A stretch of DNA of 46,439 nt from Clostridium sp. C2-6-12 (GCF_009928485.1 NZ_JAABNP010000034.1:19024-65462), one strand, 5' to 3'. Counted from the first letter of the stretch, positions 16,235 through 25,890 are shown. Program-made: numbers and translations. Notes: generated by a model not told the origin, from the sequence alone.

Positions 16235-18355
16235 TTAAATTAACTGTTCTACTAATACTTTAACAATTTCAGGATCAAACTGGCTTCCCGAATACTTTTT
16301 CAATTCATCTACGGCGTTTTCTTTACTTAAAGCTTTACTATAAACCTTATCTGATATCATGGACACATATGCATCGGCAACTGCTATAATCCTTCCTTCA
16401 ATAGATATTTCTTCTCCCTTTAACCCCTTTGGATAGCCTTTTCCATCTGGTCTTTCATGATGCTCTAAAACAAAATTTGCTATATTAGAGAATTCACTTA
16501 CCGAACGCAATATTTGATACCCTACTTCTGAATGCCTCCTGACTTCCTGCCATTCATCTTCATTCAAACTTCCTGGTTTATTAATTATGCTTTCGTTAAT
16601 AGATATTTTCCCTATATCATGCAGACGGCCAGCTAATTCAACTTGTTCTACTCGTTCATTTTCAAATTTAAGCACTTCTGCAATTGCTCTACATATTTCA
16701 CTTACTTTTTTTCCATGAACTGCTTCTACACTACTCCTTCTATATATAGAATTCATAATTAAGTCAATTGTTTTTCTTCTCATAACTGGACTCTCTATAA
16801 GCTTATCTCTATACATATTTGCTTCTGCTTTTTTAAATATTTCATCTATGTCTTCAAACTTATTTTTTTTAATAGAGGCACCCATTGAAATAGATAAAAC
16901 AATATTGTCTGATTTATCTTCTACGATAGCTGATTTTATCCTCTTTATAATTCCCTCTGTTTTATTTTCACTTGTATTAGGAAGTAAGATAACAAACTCA
17001 TCTCCACCAATTCTACTTATAACTCCATTTGGAGGGCATCCTATTTTTAAGATGTTAGAAACATTTTTAAGGAGAATGTCTCCAGCTTTATGTCCAAATG
17101 CATCATTGGTAAGTTTTAGACCATTAACATCTGCAATAATTAAAGATATTGGAATATTATTTTCAGTATTTATTCGTCTTATTTCTTCTTCATAAAATCT
17201 TCTATTATACAAACCCGTAAGCTGATCATGATAACTTAAATATAATATTTCATTTTCTGACTTTTTACGATCAGATATATTCCTAACAATACTAAGTAAA
17301 ATTCTTCTGTCTCCTATTGATGTGCCTTGTGAACTCACCTCAACAGGTATTGGTGTACCATCCCTTAAGTAATGTATAGTCTCAAAAATTATTCCAGATG
17401 CATCTGCTTCTTCCATTTGCTCTATTACTTTTGTATCTTTTTTAACATTTCTCAAATCAAATACGCTCATTCGTGTAAAATCCTCAAAGGAATATCCATA
17501 TATTCTTATTGCTGCATCGTTAACTTCAAGAATATTTCCTTCTTTATCAACAAATAACATGGCATCATTAGCATTTTCAGCTAAGATTTTATATTTCTCA
17601 AGTCTTTCTATTAATTGATTCCTTTGAGTTATATCAAGTCCTATTCCTGTAAAATATAATTCATTTTCAATTTTAACTGAACTTATGGTAAAGAACATAG
17701 GCATTTTACTTCCATCTTTTAATGGCAACTCTATTTCAATTTCTCCATAACCTGTTTCGGTTACTACTTCAATGATTTTTAATACTTTTTCTTGATTTAT
17801 CTGGTTATCTTTATGCCAATCCATAAAATTCATGGATTTAAGTTCATCATTAGAAAAACCTGTCATTTCACTATGCTTTTTATTCCATCTAACTAAATTA
17901 TTTTTATCATCATATAAAAAAACTAAGCCTGGAATGCTATTAAATATTGCCTCCATAAAAACTTTTTCTTTATTTAATTCATTTTCAATTTGTGTTTTCT
18001 CATAAATTTCTTCTTTTAATATTGCATTTATATCCTGTATTTTTTCTTTTGAGTTATTAACTTCCCTAATTTCATTATAGATAAGAATGTAAATCATTAT
18101 AGCAGTTATTAAAACATAAACCCACCCTTTTACAATAGCAATTATTGTTCTTGCATCTGGATTGCTTACTAATACTTCAAGTAATTTATCTGATAATAGA
18201 ATCCATAAACTTCCTATAATAAAATATATAAGCGCTATTTTAAAAGCTTGCCCCTTTGTTTTATCATTTTCTTTCCAAATAGATTTCCTTAAGAATTTAC
18301 CAAAAAATTTTTCTTTTAATTTTTTATTCATATCATCAGAGCCTATTTTCCTCAT
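16235..18355 (-). CDS. Membrane PAS-PAS-GGDEF-HD-GYP cyclic-di-GMP protein, intact HD
   Basis: 706 aa. The start at 18355 follows GGGGTGAG; alternatives 23 codons upstream or 8 codons downstream have weaker sites. Layout equals the gene at 367: two membrane helices with the same landmarks (WILLSDK, KGWVYV), a coiled coil, two PAS domains, GGDEF (450-454) and HD-GYP. Here the HD dyad is intact (H579-D580-I-G-K) and HHERPDGKGYP is present, while the position of the RxxD inhibitory site reads CPPN. So cyclase product inhibition is probably absent and hydrolysis possible, the reverse of its paralogue. The net direction is presumably set by the PAS signal. It lies between two chemoreceptor genes but each has its own terminator. 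Confidence 0.93.
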   Translation of the reverse strand: MRKIGSDDMNKKLKEKFFGKFLRKSIWKENDKTKGQAFKIALIYFIIGSLWILLSDKLLEVLVSNPDARTIIAIVKGWVYVLITAIMIYILIYNEIREVNNSKEKIQDINAILKEEIYEKTQIENELNKEKVFMEAIFNSIPGLVFLYDDKNNLVRWNKKHSEMTGFSNDELKSMNFMDWHKDNQINQEKVLKIIEVVTETGYGEIEIELPLKDGSKMPMFFTISSVKIENELYFTGIGLDITQRNQLIERLEKYKILAENANDAMLFVDKEGNILEVNDAAIRIYGYSFEDFTRMSVFDLRNVKKDTKVIEQMEEADASGIIFETIHYLRDGTPIPVEVSSQGTSIGDRRILLSIVRNISDRKKSENEILYLSYHDQLTGLYNRRFYEEEIRRINTENNIPISLIIADVNGLKLTNDAFGHKAGDILLKNVSNILKIGCPPNGVISRIGGDEFVILLPNTSENKTEGIIKRIKSAIVEDKSDNIVLSISMGASIKKNKFEDIDEIFKKAEANMYRDKLIESPVMRRKTIDLIMNSIYRRSSVEAVHGKKVSEICRAIAEVLKFENERVEQVELAGRLHDIGKISINESIINKPGSLNEDEWQEVRRHSEVGYQILRSVSEFSNIANFVLEHHERPDGKGYPKGLKGEEISIEGRIIAVADAYVSMISDKVYSKALSKENAVDELKKYSGSQFDPEIVKVLVEQLI

Positions 18356-18483
18356 AACTCTCACCCCTATTCGGAAACTTCTACCAATAAATACATTATA
18401 AATAATATTTATACATTTTTCCATCTTTTCTTTTTATATAAATCTTGTTGTTACATTAAAGTTAAAATAAATAATACTAAAAT

Positions 18484-18532
18484 AAAACCATCAATTAAGC
18501 TTTGAAGAAAAATTGCTTAATTAAATGGTTTT
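18484..18532 (-). terminator. Terminator of the CZB chemoreceptor gene
   Basis: AAAACCATcAATTAAGC pairs with GCTTAATTaAATGGTTTT. It lies about 30 nt beyond the stop codon and belongs to the ACCAT/ATGGT set. Confidence 0.85.
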
Positions 18533-18563
18533 CAATATAAAAATTCAATTGTTTTATTTCTTG

Positions 18564-20045
18564 TTAATAATTCACATCTGTTCTCAATACATCTATTCCT
18601 TGACTAGAATTCTTTTCAATAGATTTAATAGCATTTTCTATATATTCAAAAATTGATTTTGATAATTTTTCTGTTTGTATATACAAATTATTTGCCAAAG
18701 ATTTATCTTCATTATTTACAGCTTCAATTACGTTTACACCCATGTTATGTAACTCATGGTGTACTTTATCAATACTCGTCCATACTTCCTTAATATCAGA
18801 ATGATCTAGATTAATAGAATTATAAAAATGACCAAAAGCACATTTCTTTGAGTTTGTTTGAATAGGATATATTTTCATTTCATCTACAATTCGTTTTAAG
18901 TTTATCATCCAGTTATTATGAGCTTCTTTTGCTTTTATTAAATTATTTATCAATTCTTCATTAGATATTGCATTTATTCCTCCGTTTAATGCTGATGTCA
19001 TTTCTCTTACAATCTCACTAAGTTCTGTATCAATTTTAGATATTTGTTTAGCATTTTCTGCACTTTGCATTGCATCTGCATGAATTTCCTGTGTCATATA
19101 ATTTAATTTTTCTGCATCTTTGGCAGATGAGTCCATAGCCATATTTATTTGCTTTGTTGCTTCTTTTATTCCATCCATTGCTTCTGATATTTGATCAACA
19201 TCACTTATAGTTTCTTTTAATAATGATACATTTTCATTAATTGTATCATGTATTACCTCCAATTTTGAATTCATGTTCTTAGTAGAATTCATTGTATGAT
19301 CCATATTTTCTTTTCCACCGGTAGCAGCATTATGCATACTATTTACAAAAACTCTCATATCGTCTAAATTTGTTTTAGTACTATCAGCTAACTTTCTAAT
19401 TTCTTCCGCCACTACTGCAAAACCTTTTCCATATTCACCTGCGCGTGCTGCTTCTATGGACGCATTTAGAGCTAATAAATTAGTTTGTTCAGCAATTTCT
19501 TCAACTCCATTTACTATTTCATTTACTTTTTCTGCCATATCAACTAATTGCTTTATTTGTTCATTCATATTGGTTATGTCTTCTATTACGTTTTCCTTTA
19601 ATACTTTAACTTCATTTAACTGTTTCATACTTTCATCATTCTTTTTAACCAAAACTTTAGAGGATTCTGCTAACTGATTCATAGTGCTTGAAGTTACATT
19701 TATTGAATTATTAACTTGATTCATACTTGCAGTAATTTCCTCTACAATAGCAAGATTTGACTCACTTACTGTTGACATATCCTTTGCAAAATTAATTAAT
19801 TTATTAGAAGAATATGTTGTTTTAACATCAAAATCACTTAATACAGATATACTATTTAACATTTTTTTAGAACTTATTGACATTTTCTTTTCACTTTCTA
19901 ATAGTCTATCAAAATGTTTAAATAATGTTTTGTGGATAGGGTAATCTACCTTTGGATTTTTAACTTCTTTTCCAGAAAGTCTGTCTTCTACATTTTTAAT
20001 TATACAAATTGCTTCATCACAAGGCGCTTTTTTAAATAAGTTCAT
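18564..20045 (-). CDS. Soluble methyl-accepting chemotaxis protein with C-terminal CZB domain
   Basis: 493 aa with no membrane helix, so a cytoplasmic receptor. The central signalling hairpin has ALNASIEAARAGEYGKGFAV. The C-terminal CZB (chemoreceptor zinc-binding) domain shows its His-Cys-His-His pattern: an HNNW helix, CAFGHFY, then HHELH. In other bacteria CZB domains bind zinc through these residues and sense zinc or hypochlorous acid. The ribosome site is GGGAGG, 10 nt before ATG. The N-terminal 90 residues are a helical region of no known family. Single gene. Confidence 0.92.
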   Translation of the reverse strand: MNLFKKAPCDEAICIIKNVEDRLSGKEVKNPKVDYPIHKTLFKHFDRLLESEKKMSISSKKMLNSISVLSDFDVKTTYSSNKLINFAKDMSTVSESNLAIVEEITASMNQVNNSINVTSSTMNQLAESSKVLVKKNDESMKQLNEVKVLKENVIEDITNMNEQIKQLVDMAEKVNEIVNGVEEIAEQTNLLALNASIEAARAGEYGKGFAVVAEEIRKLADSTKTNLDDMRVFVNSMHNAATGGKENMDHTMNSTKNMNSKLEVIHDTINENVSLLKETISDVDQISEAMDGIKEATKQINMAMDSSAKDAEKLNYMTQEIHADAMQSAENAKQISKIDTELSEIVREMTSALNGGINAISNEELINNLIKAKEAHNNWMINLKRIVDEMKIYPIQTNSKKCAFGHFYNSINLDHSDIKEVWTSIDKVHHELHNMGVNVIEAVNNEDKSLANNLYIQTEKLSKSIFEYIENAIKSIEKNSSQGIDVLRTDVNY

Positions 20046-20544
20046 AATATTACTTCCTCCCGTTTCTTAAATTTATACATAAAGTCGAAATATAATTTTA
20101 CATTATCTTTTAACTAAAAAAGACGCATATCTCTCCTTACATAGTCTTTTTAGTTAATCACTATGCCATAATATAATAATTGATCATATATTGAAGATTT
20201 AATCTTTCAACATAATAGGATATAAATGTATAACTATAAGAATGCAATTATGATATTTTTCGCTTCTACTATTTATTATAAGTTTAACATAATATTTCTA
20301 ATTAAAAAATAAAATAGAATTAAATTCAAATTAAATATTATTTACTAAATTCTAAAAGCTTTCTCATAATTAATAATATATATTATTAATATCCAATCTT
20401 ATTTTATATAAATCATCATTCCATTTAATTAATAATTAGAATTAATATTTTTTATTCTATGTGCTATAATTAGACTGTTGTTTTTAATTTTTATTTATTA
20501 ATATTAAATTTACAAAATCATTTAACATAATTGAAGGAGACTAT
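20046..20544. promoter_or_regulatory. Divergent intergenic region with extended -10 promoter
   Basis: Upstream of the exporter genes an extended -10, TGcTATAAT (TATAAT at 20465-20470), lies about 75 nt before the ATG, with a weak TTAATA -35. At 20112-20155 AACTAAAAAAGAC and GTCTTTTTAGTT form a hairpin in the leader of the CZB receptor gene. It has no known riboswitch features and may be a protein-binding site or a remnant terminator. Confidence 0.5.
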
Positions 20545-21300
20545 ATGGACGTAAAAAATGTAATCGATATTGCTCTTACTGCTGGAGAAATATTACTTTC
20601 AAATGGAGCTGAAAATTACAGAATAGAAGAGACAGTATCTAAAATATGTAAGGCATATGACTATGATGGTGAATGCATAGCAATGTCTAATGGAATTTTA
20701 CTATTGATAGAAGATTTCAGTGGTGAAAAAATTACCTCTATGAAAAAGGTAAAAGATAAGCATGTAGATTTATACAGAATCGAACTTATTAATTCTTTTT
20801 CAAGGAAAATTCAAAAAGAAATATTAACTTATCCGGAAGCAAAAAAAATATTAAACGAGATAGAAAAAGCTCCAAACTTTACATTAAAAGTAAGGACTTT
20901 AGCTGCTTGCATGACTGGTCTTATTTATACATTTTTTTTTAATGGTGCTTTAGTGGATGGGTTTATATCTTTTCTAATTTGTTTTATTACATATATCCTA
21001 TTTGAACAAGTTTCAAGGCTTGGTTTTTTTCAGTTCCTCGAATTTTTTTTAGCTGGACTTTTAATTGGTGGTTTAAGTATTTTTTCTCACTTTTTATTCC
21101 CAGTTATCAATTATCATAACGTAATTACAGGAGCAATCATGATTTTACTCCCTGGAGTTGTATTAACTAATGGTATTAAAGATATTTTATATGGTGATTT
21201 TTCTGCAGGAATAGCAAAATTTTCTGAAGCTATGATTGTTATTATAGCCGTTGGTGTTGGAATTGGTACCTCATTATTTATTGGAATGAAAGGAATATAA
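20545..21300 (+). CDS. Threonine/serine exporter family protein, large subunit (ThrE N-terminal type)
   Basis: 251 aa. An N-terminal soluble part (about 1-110; LSNGAENYRIEETV is the family landmark) is followed by about five membrane helices, as in DUF1212/ThrE proteins such as YjjP. The ribosome site is GAAGGAG, 6 nt before ATG. The gene for the second half follows after 5 nt, so this is the split form of ThrE that works as a two-subunit transporter. Likely exports small amino acids or dicarboxylates; substrate unproven. Confidence 0.88.
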   Translation: MDVKNVIDIALTAGEILLSNGAENYRIEETVSKICKAYDYDGECIAMSNGILLLIEDFSGEKITSMKKVKDKHVDLYRIELINSFSRKIQKEILTYPEAKKILNEIEKAPNFTLKVRTLAACMTGLIYTFFFNGALVDGFISFLICFITYILFEQVSRLGFFQFLEFFLAGLLIGGLSIFSHFLFPVINYHNVITGAIMILLPGVVLTNGIKDILYGDFSAGIAKFSEAMIVIIAVGVGIGTSLFIGMKGI

Positions 21301-21305
21301 TTATT

Positions 21306-21749
21306 ATGCTAATTAAAATGACTATATTATCTTTTTTAGGGAGTGTATTCCCTGTTATATTATTTAATATAGATAGAAAGAAAATCATATGGTGTGGACT
21401 AGCTGGTGCACTTGGCTGGATTGTATATAGCCTTACTTTTACTCTATTGGGAAGTGAAGTTATAGGTTCATTTTTCGGAGCATTTGTAGTCAATCTTTAT
21501 AGTGAATTTATGGCTAGAATAATTAAAACTCCTGCTTCAATGTTTTATGTTCCAGGAATTTTTCCCCTAGTTCCAGGAATTACTGCTTATAGTACTATAA
21601 TTGCAATAGTTCAATCAAGCTTCAATGCTGCTTTAAGCAGAGGAATATTAACATTAGCCATTGGCGGTGCTATTGCTTTTGGAATAATGCTTTCTTCAAC
21701 AATTGTAAAGCTCATATGCAATATTAGAATTAAACTCCATTCTAAATAG
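21306..21749 (+). CDS. Threonine/serine exporter family protein, small subunit (ThrE_2 type)
   Basis: 147 aa, four or five membrane helices, equal to the C-terminal half of ThrE (YjjB-like, DUF3815). The FYVPGIFPLVPGITAYSTII motif is the family signature. It starts 5 nt after its partner's stop, with AAAGGA inside the end of that gene, so translation is probably coupled. It completes the exporter. Confidence 0.88.
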   Translation: MLIKMTILSFLGSVFPVILFNIDRKKIIWCGLAGALGWIVYSLTFTLLGSEVIGSFFGAFVVNLYSEFMARIIKTPASMFYVPGIFPLVPGITAYSTIIAIVQSSFNAALSRGILTLAIGGAIAFGIMLSSTIVKLICNIRIKLHSK

Positions 21750-21832
21750 CTTATATCTTTAGAAAAATTAGCTATTACCTATTCAACAATATATATATAT
21801 TTAGTTAGTTTAATTTTTGTTAAATTATTTGC

Positions 21833-21868
21833 AAGAAATATGCAATATTTAATTTATGTATATTTCTT
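21833..21868. terminator. Weak hairpin between convergent genes
   Basis: AAGAAATAT and ATATTTCTT can pair (9 bp) around an 18-nt loop between the exporter pair and the pseudouridine synthase gene. It is AT-only and weak. Confidence 0.35.
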
Positions 21869-21908
21869 AGTAATAATTTACTAAACCCTTAACATCCTAT
21901 TAAAATTG

Positions 21909-22688
21909 CTATTCAATTAGAATATTAATTTCTTCTTGTGTCAAAAAGCGATATTCACCTTTTTTAAGAGATTCATCTAAAGCTAAGCCCCCTATAGAAA
22001 CCCTTTTTAAATATACTACTAAGCAGTCAACTGCTTTTAGCATACGCTTCACTTGATGTTTTCGACCTTCTGAAATAGTCAGGTACCCAGAAACAACAGG
22101 CTGATCGTATTGACTTGAATCTATATTATTTAAACTTTCAATATCTATTTCATCTTTAAATTCATTATAACTGCCATATTTATGTACTTTTATTTTAGCA
22201 GGTTTTGTTAAAATTTCACCTTTACCTATATATACTCCTTCTTCTAATTGCTTCCTATCCTCAATATCTAAAGATCCTAATGCCCAAAAATAATATGTTT
22301 TTTCTACATGCTTTTTAGGGTGCATTAAATGATGTTCAAATCCACCATCGTTAGTAAAAAGCAGTAATCCCTCTGTGTCTTTGTCTAATCTGCCAACATG
22401 AAATATTCCATTCATATTGACATCATTAAAATAATCAAATACAGTTTTATTTGATTCATCTGTTCTAGCTGTAATGCAACCAGCTGGTTTATGAAACATA
22501 TAGTATACTTTCCCAAAGTAATCAACTTTTTTATCAAGATATTCAATAACATCTTGATTTGCGCTAATTTCCATTGCAGGCTCTGTTATAAAATGTCCAT
22601 TTACCTTAACCATACCATCTTTTATATAATTCCTAACCTTTTTTCTTGTTCCAACAGCTGATTCTGCTAAAAATTTATCTAATCTCAT
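21909..22688 (-). CDS. RsuA-family rRNA pseudouridine synthase
   Basis: 259 aa. An N-terminal S4 RNA-binding domain (MRLDKFLAESAVGTRKKV) is followed by the RsuA/RluB/RluE/RluF catalytic domain. The catalytic Asp is in GRLDKDTEGLLLFTNDG. It isomerises one uridine in rRNA; the sequence is closer to RsuA (16S) or RluF types than to RluB, but the target cannot be fixed. It is 30 nt downstream of the UDG-like gene and probably cotranscribed. Confidence 0.9.
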   Translation of the reverse strand: MRLDKFLAESAVGTRKKVRNYIKDGMVKVNGHFITEPAMEISANQDVIEYLDKKVDYFGKVYYMFHKPAGCITARTDESNKTVFDYFNDVNMNGIFHVGRLDKDTEGLLLFTNDGGFEHHLMHPKKHVEKTYYFWALGSLDIEDRKQLEEGVYIGKGEILTKPAKIKVHKYGSYNEFKDEIDIESLNNIDSSQYDQPVVSGYLTISEGRKHQVKRMLKAVDCLVVYLKRVSIGGLALDESLKKGEYRFLTQEEINILIE

Positions 22689-22718
22689 ATTATCACTTTT
22701 CTTCCTTTGTAGTTTTAA

Positions 22719-23462
22719 TTAATCTAAATTATTCTTTATAATTTTCTTCATCTCTTCCTTATTTTCTTCTAACTGCTGTATTCTGTTTACATTAGCTCCA
22801 GAAGGATGTGGAAATCCTTTTAAGATTTGATTTTCACTTATAATATTATTTTTATACAACATATATAGTACTTCTTCCACAGCTCTTCCTAAAGGTACTA
22901 TTAGAATGTTATCCGCATTCTCCAACTTTTTCAACTCATCAATAAAATTCTCATAAACATATTTCATTAAAAATTCACTTTTAATAAGCTTTGGAGTATG
23001 ACCTGAGTAATTTTTTCCCTTAACAAAAACAGCATATGGTATAAGCGATACAGTATGCAGCAAATAATCCTTTTCCTTGAATAATTCTTGACTACTATTT
23101 ATATATAAATATTTATTAAGTTCTATTTCATCAAGCATATTAATAAGATTATTTCTCAGGCTGCCACCAAAGCGAGCAGCTTCCTTACATTTATATTGTA
23201 TTTCTTCAATATTCTTTGAATCTTCAAAGCCCTTTCTCGCAGCAGAAATAGCAGTACTCATTTGTTGAAAACCAGGAGTTATACCAACTATAAATACCTT
23301 AGCCTTTGAATTTATATACTCATTATGAGGTGAATAATATATTTCTATATCTTTCTCTTTTTCTATTAAAAAATTATTTGTTAAAATCTCGTCTTTGTTA
23401 TATTTATCTTTTATTGGCAATTCTTTTATTATATCTTTATAGTCATATAATGTTTTCTTCAT
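22719..23462 (-). CDS. Uracil-DNA glycosylase-superfamily-like protein, uncharacterised
   Basis: 247 aa. Two stretches match the UDG fold: VFIVGITPGFQQ (G60-I-T-P-G64, motif A-like) and GFPHPSGANVNR (H219-P-S-G-A-N224, motif B-like), at the expected distance and order. The first lacks the usual catalytic Asp or Asn directly in the GxxPG loop, so uracil excision is uncertain. No Fe-S cysteines are seen. The ribosome site is weak (TAGGG). It precedes the RsuA-type gene by 30 nt, suggesting an operon of nucleic-acid enzymes. Confidence 0.7.
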   Translation of the reverse strand: MKKTLYDYKDIIKELPIKDKYNKDEILTNNFLIEKEKDIEIYYSPHNEYINSKAKVFIVGITPGFQQMSTAISAARKGFEDSKNIEEIQYKCKEAARFGGSLRNNLINMLDEIELNKYLYINSSQELFKEKDYLLHTVSLIPYAVFVKGKNYSGHTPKLIKSEFLMKYVYENFIDELKKLENADNILIVPLGRAVEEVLYMLYKNNIISENQILKGFPHPSGANVNRIQQLEENKEEMKKIIKNNLD

Positions 23463-23670
23463 ATTTTTACCCTAATGATATTTTGTCATAATTGCACCAC
23501 TATATAAAAAATAAATACTCTCCAGAAGAACGTAAAAAAATTCTACTCAAAAGAAAATTTATTTTTAGTTGTTGATATATTGATGCATATATGTTATCAC
23601 GTTCCTTTGATTATATTCTTACTCTCACATTTTATTATGCATCTTTTTATTATTTATATGTTAAATCCAA

Positions 23671-24060
23671 CTATCTCTTCTTTTTAGATTTTTCTTCTGC
23701 TTTTTTCATATTCTCAGTAACCCTAAATTTAACTATCTCTATAATTAATTCATAAGGCATCGGTTCTTTTATTGGAAATTGCACTGAACCTTTTCCGCCT
23801 TTAAATTGTGATAATTCATTTTTAAATGATTCAATAGCACTTGGTGTTGGATAAAATCCTATATGGTTTTCAAAAGCAGCAAAATGAACCAAATTCCCAT
23901 GTAAGTAAAAAGTAGGCATTTGATAACTTATTTTTTCCTGAGCAGCTGGTGCTGTTTCTTTTATAACTTTTCTTAACATTTTAAGAATATCTTGAATATT
24001 AGCTGGAAATTGTGATATATATTCATCTATTGACTTTGGAATTGTTTTGCCCTCTTCCAT
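23671..24060 (-). CDS. DUF1801 / YdhG-like protein
   Basis: 129 aa. The start at 24060 follows AAAGGAG; the in-frame ATG five codons upstream precedes that site. The domain matches the DUF1801 (YdhG, frataxin-like fold) family: the IDEYISQFP start, ISYQMPTFYL and IGFYPTPSAIESF are typical. Relatives in Bacillus were named iron chaperones, but the evidence is thin. Basic tail KAEEKSKKKR. Single gene. Confidence 0.87.
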   Translation of the reverse strand: MEEGKTIPKSIDEYISQFPANIQDILKMLRKVIKETAPAAQEKISYQMPTFYLHGNLVHFAAFENHIGFYPTPSAIESFKNELSQFKGGKGSVQFPIKEPMPYELIIEIVKFRVTENMKKAEEKSKKKR

Positions 24061-24408
24061 AATTTCTCCTTTCATAGTGCTCTTATTAATCTTAATATCT
24101 CATATATAAGCAATTATGTAAACATATTTAAAGTATAGAATTGTTAATCTAATTAGAATCCAAGTTTTTGCAGAATATTATTTATGTTTTGAAAAATGCA
24201 AAACCATTGACTTGTAGATAATGGTTTATTAATAATAATTAATAAAATAACCAATCATACTACTATAGTTTAGAATTTTTAATCAAAAAAATCACTTTGC
24301 ATTTATATATCTCTTTACTTACTTTCATTTTCAAATTTTTATTTCAATTTATATATTAAAAGCTTTTTGCATATACTAATCTTATCAATATAAAGGAGGT
24401 TTAACTTA
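24061..24408. promoter_or_regulatory. Divergent intergenic region with a small hairpin
   Basis: No gene is seen. AAACCATT (24201-24208) and AATGGTTT (24220-24227) form a hairpin of the ACCAT/ATGGT type. It lies between divergent genes, where a terminator is not expected. The lemA promoter must lie here but no clear boxes stand out. Confidence 0.4.
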
Positions 24409-24975
24409 ATGAATAAAGGTATAAAGATAGCTATAATCATTGTGGGAATATTGATAGTTTTAGGAATTCCTATAAGCGGCTATAACAACTTAGTTGCTCT
24501 TGAACAAAGGGTTAACTCTGCCTCATCAAACATAGACACTCAGCTTCAAAGAAGATCAGACTTAATACCCAATTTAGTTAATACAGTTAAAGGGTATGCA
24601 ACTCAAGAAAAAACAATTTATACAGATATCGCAAATGCAAGAAGTCGATTAGCTGGAGCTTCAAATGTACAAGAACGAGCAAATGCAGATAGCGACCTTT
24701 CTGGCGCTCTTTCAAGATTACTAGTAATAGTAGAAAACTACCCAGAATTAAAATCAAATCAAAATTTTAGAGATTTATCAATACAGCTTGAGGGAACTGA
24801 GAACAGAATTGCAGTTGCAAGACAAGATTATAACGCTGCTGTAACAAATTATAATACAAGAAGAAGAAATTTTCCAAATAACATAATTGCTTCATTATTT
24901 AATTTTCAAGAAAAAGCACTTTATAAAGCAAGTGAAAGTGCAAAAGAAGTACCTTCAGTGGATTTTACTAAATGA
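24409..24975 (+). CDS. lemA: LemA family protein
   Basis: 188 aa. One N-terminal membrane helix (about 6-24) is followed by a helical coiled domain. YNNLVALEQRVN, the QLQRRSDLIPNLVNTVKGYA signature and the YNTRRRNFPNNIIASLF end are classic. The ribosome site is AAAGGAGGT, 10 nt before ATG. It overlaps the TPM gene by 4 bp (ATGA), so the two are coupled. The pair is conserved across bacteria; the molecular function is unknown, with roles at the membrane proposed. Confidence 0.95.
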   Translation: MNKGIKIAIIIVGILIVLGIPISGYNNLVALEQRVNSASSNIDTQLQRRSDLIPNLVNTVKGYATQEKTIYTDIANARSRLAGASNVQERANADSDLSGALSRLLVIVENYPELKSNQNFRDLSIQLEGTENRIAVARQDYNAAVTNYNTRRRNFPNNIIASLFNFQEKALYKASESAKEVPSVDFTK

Positions 24976-25757
24976 GCATAAATACTAAAAAAAGAATAAT
25001 ATATTTATTTTGTCTTCTTCTTTTAGTAACTTCTCTTTTTCCTTTTGCTGCAAATGCCGATATAAATATACCTTCTCCAACTTCTCAAAAATATGTAAAT
25101 GATTATGCCAAAATAATAGATCAGCAAAATATAAATAACATAATATCTATAGGAAAAGAATTAGAAGATAAAACAGGCGCACAAGCAGTCATAGTAACAA
25201 TCGATACAACCAACAATGTTCCTATAGAACAATATGCAATAAATTTATTTAGGACTTGGGGAATTGGTCAAAAAGAAAAAGATAACGGTCTATTAATTCT
25301 TTTAGCAATAAAAGACCGAACATGGCGAGTTGAAGTTGGACGTGGGCTTGAAGGTGCTGTTCCAGATGCATTAAGCAATAGAATTATGGAATCAATTGCA
25401 AAACCTAACTTTACACAAGGTAATTACGGAAAAGGATTAGCTGATTCATATAGTATCTTTAGTGATTATATTGCAAAAGAATACAATACTACCTTAGATA
25501 AATCTTTAAAAATTAATGTTTCTAATACAAACGCTGCTTCATCAACCAATATAAAAATCTATAGTGGTATCTTTTTAGGATTAGTGATACTAGACTTGCT
25601 TTTTAACAGAGGCAGAGTTTCACATTTGCTACTACAAATTTTAATTTTTAATAGTATATTTAGAGGCAATGGTCCTAGAGGCGGCTCTTCCAGCGGTGGA
25701 TTTGGCGGCTTTGGTGGCGGTTCTTCTGGCGGTGGTGGTTCAAGTGGAAATTGGTAA
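24972..25757 (+). CDS. TPM domain protein with Gly/Ser-rich C-terminus (YgcG-like)
   Basis: 261 aa. A signal peptide (about 1-28, ending ...FAANA) is followed by the TPM_phosphatase domain (about 35-165), whose motifs are VNDYAKIID and WRVEVGRGLEGAVPD. A membrane helix lies near 193-213, and a low-complexity tail of Gly and Ser ends in SSGNW. The extracytoplasmic TPM domain resembles TLP18.3/Psb32 and YgcG. Paired with LemA by a 4-bp overlap. Confidence 0.92.
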   Translation: MSINTKKRIIYLFCLLLLVTSLFPFAANADINIPSPTSQKYVNDYAKIIDQQNINNIISIGKELEDKTGAQAVIVTIDTTNNVPIEQYAINLFRTWGIGQKEKDNGLLILLAIKDRTWRVEVGRGLEGAVPDALSNRIMESIAKPNFTQGNYGKGLADSYSIFSDYIAKEYNTTLDKSLKINVSNTNAASSTNIKIYSGIFLGLVILDLLFNRGRVSHLLLQILIFNSIFRGNGPRGGSSSGGFGGFGGGSSGGGGSSGNW

Positions 25758-25770
25758 AATTCTTAGTCAA

Positions 25771-25812
25771 AAAGATAAGATAATTAATTCATTCCAATTA
25801 TCTTATCTTTAT
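25771..25812. terminator. Terminator after the lemA-TPM operon
   Basis: AAAGATAAGATAATT pairs perfectly with AATTATCTTATCTTT, followed by ATTTAT. It is also placed to serve the convergent comFB gene. Confidence 0.88.
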
Positions 25813-25890
25813 TTATACACGTGCAATAGATTTTTTATTTGCTAATTTATCTTTATATAAACGTAAAATAATTATATTTAGTAACCTATA

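Noticed and set aside
20112..20155. Riboswitch (for example c-di-GMP class) in front of the CZB receptor gene
   Set aside because: Only a single AT-rich hairpin is present; the conserved loops of GEMM-type riboswitches were not found here or before the other signalling genes.
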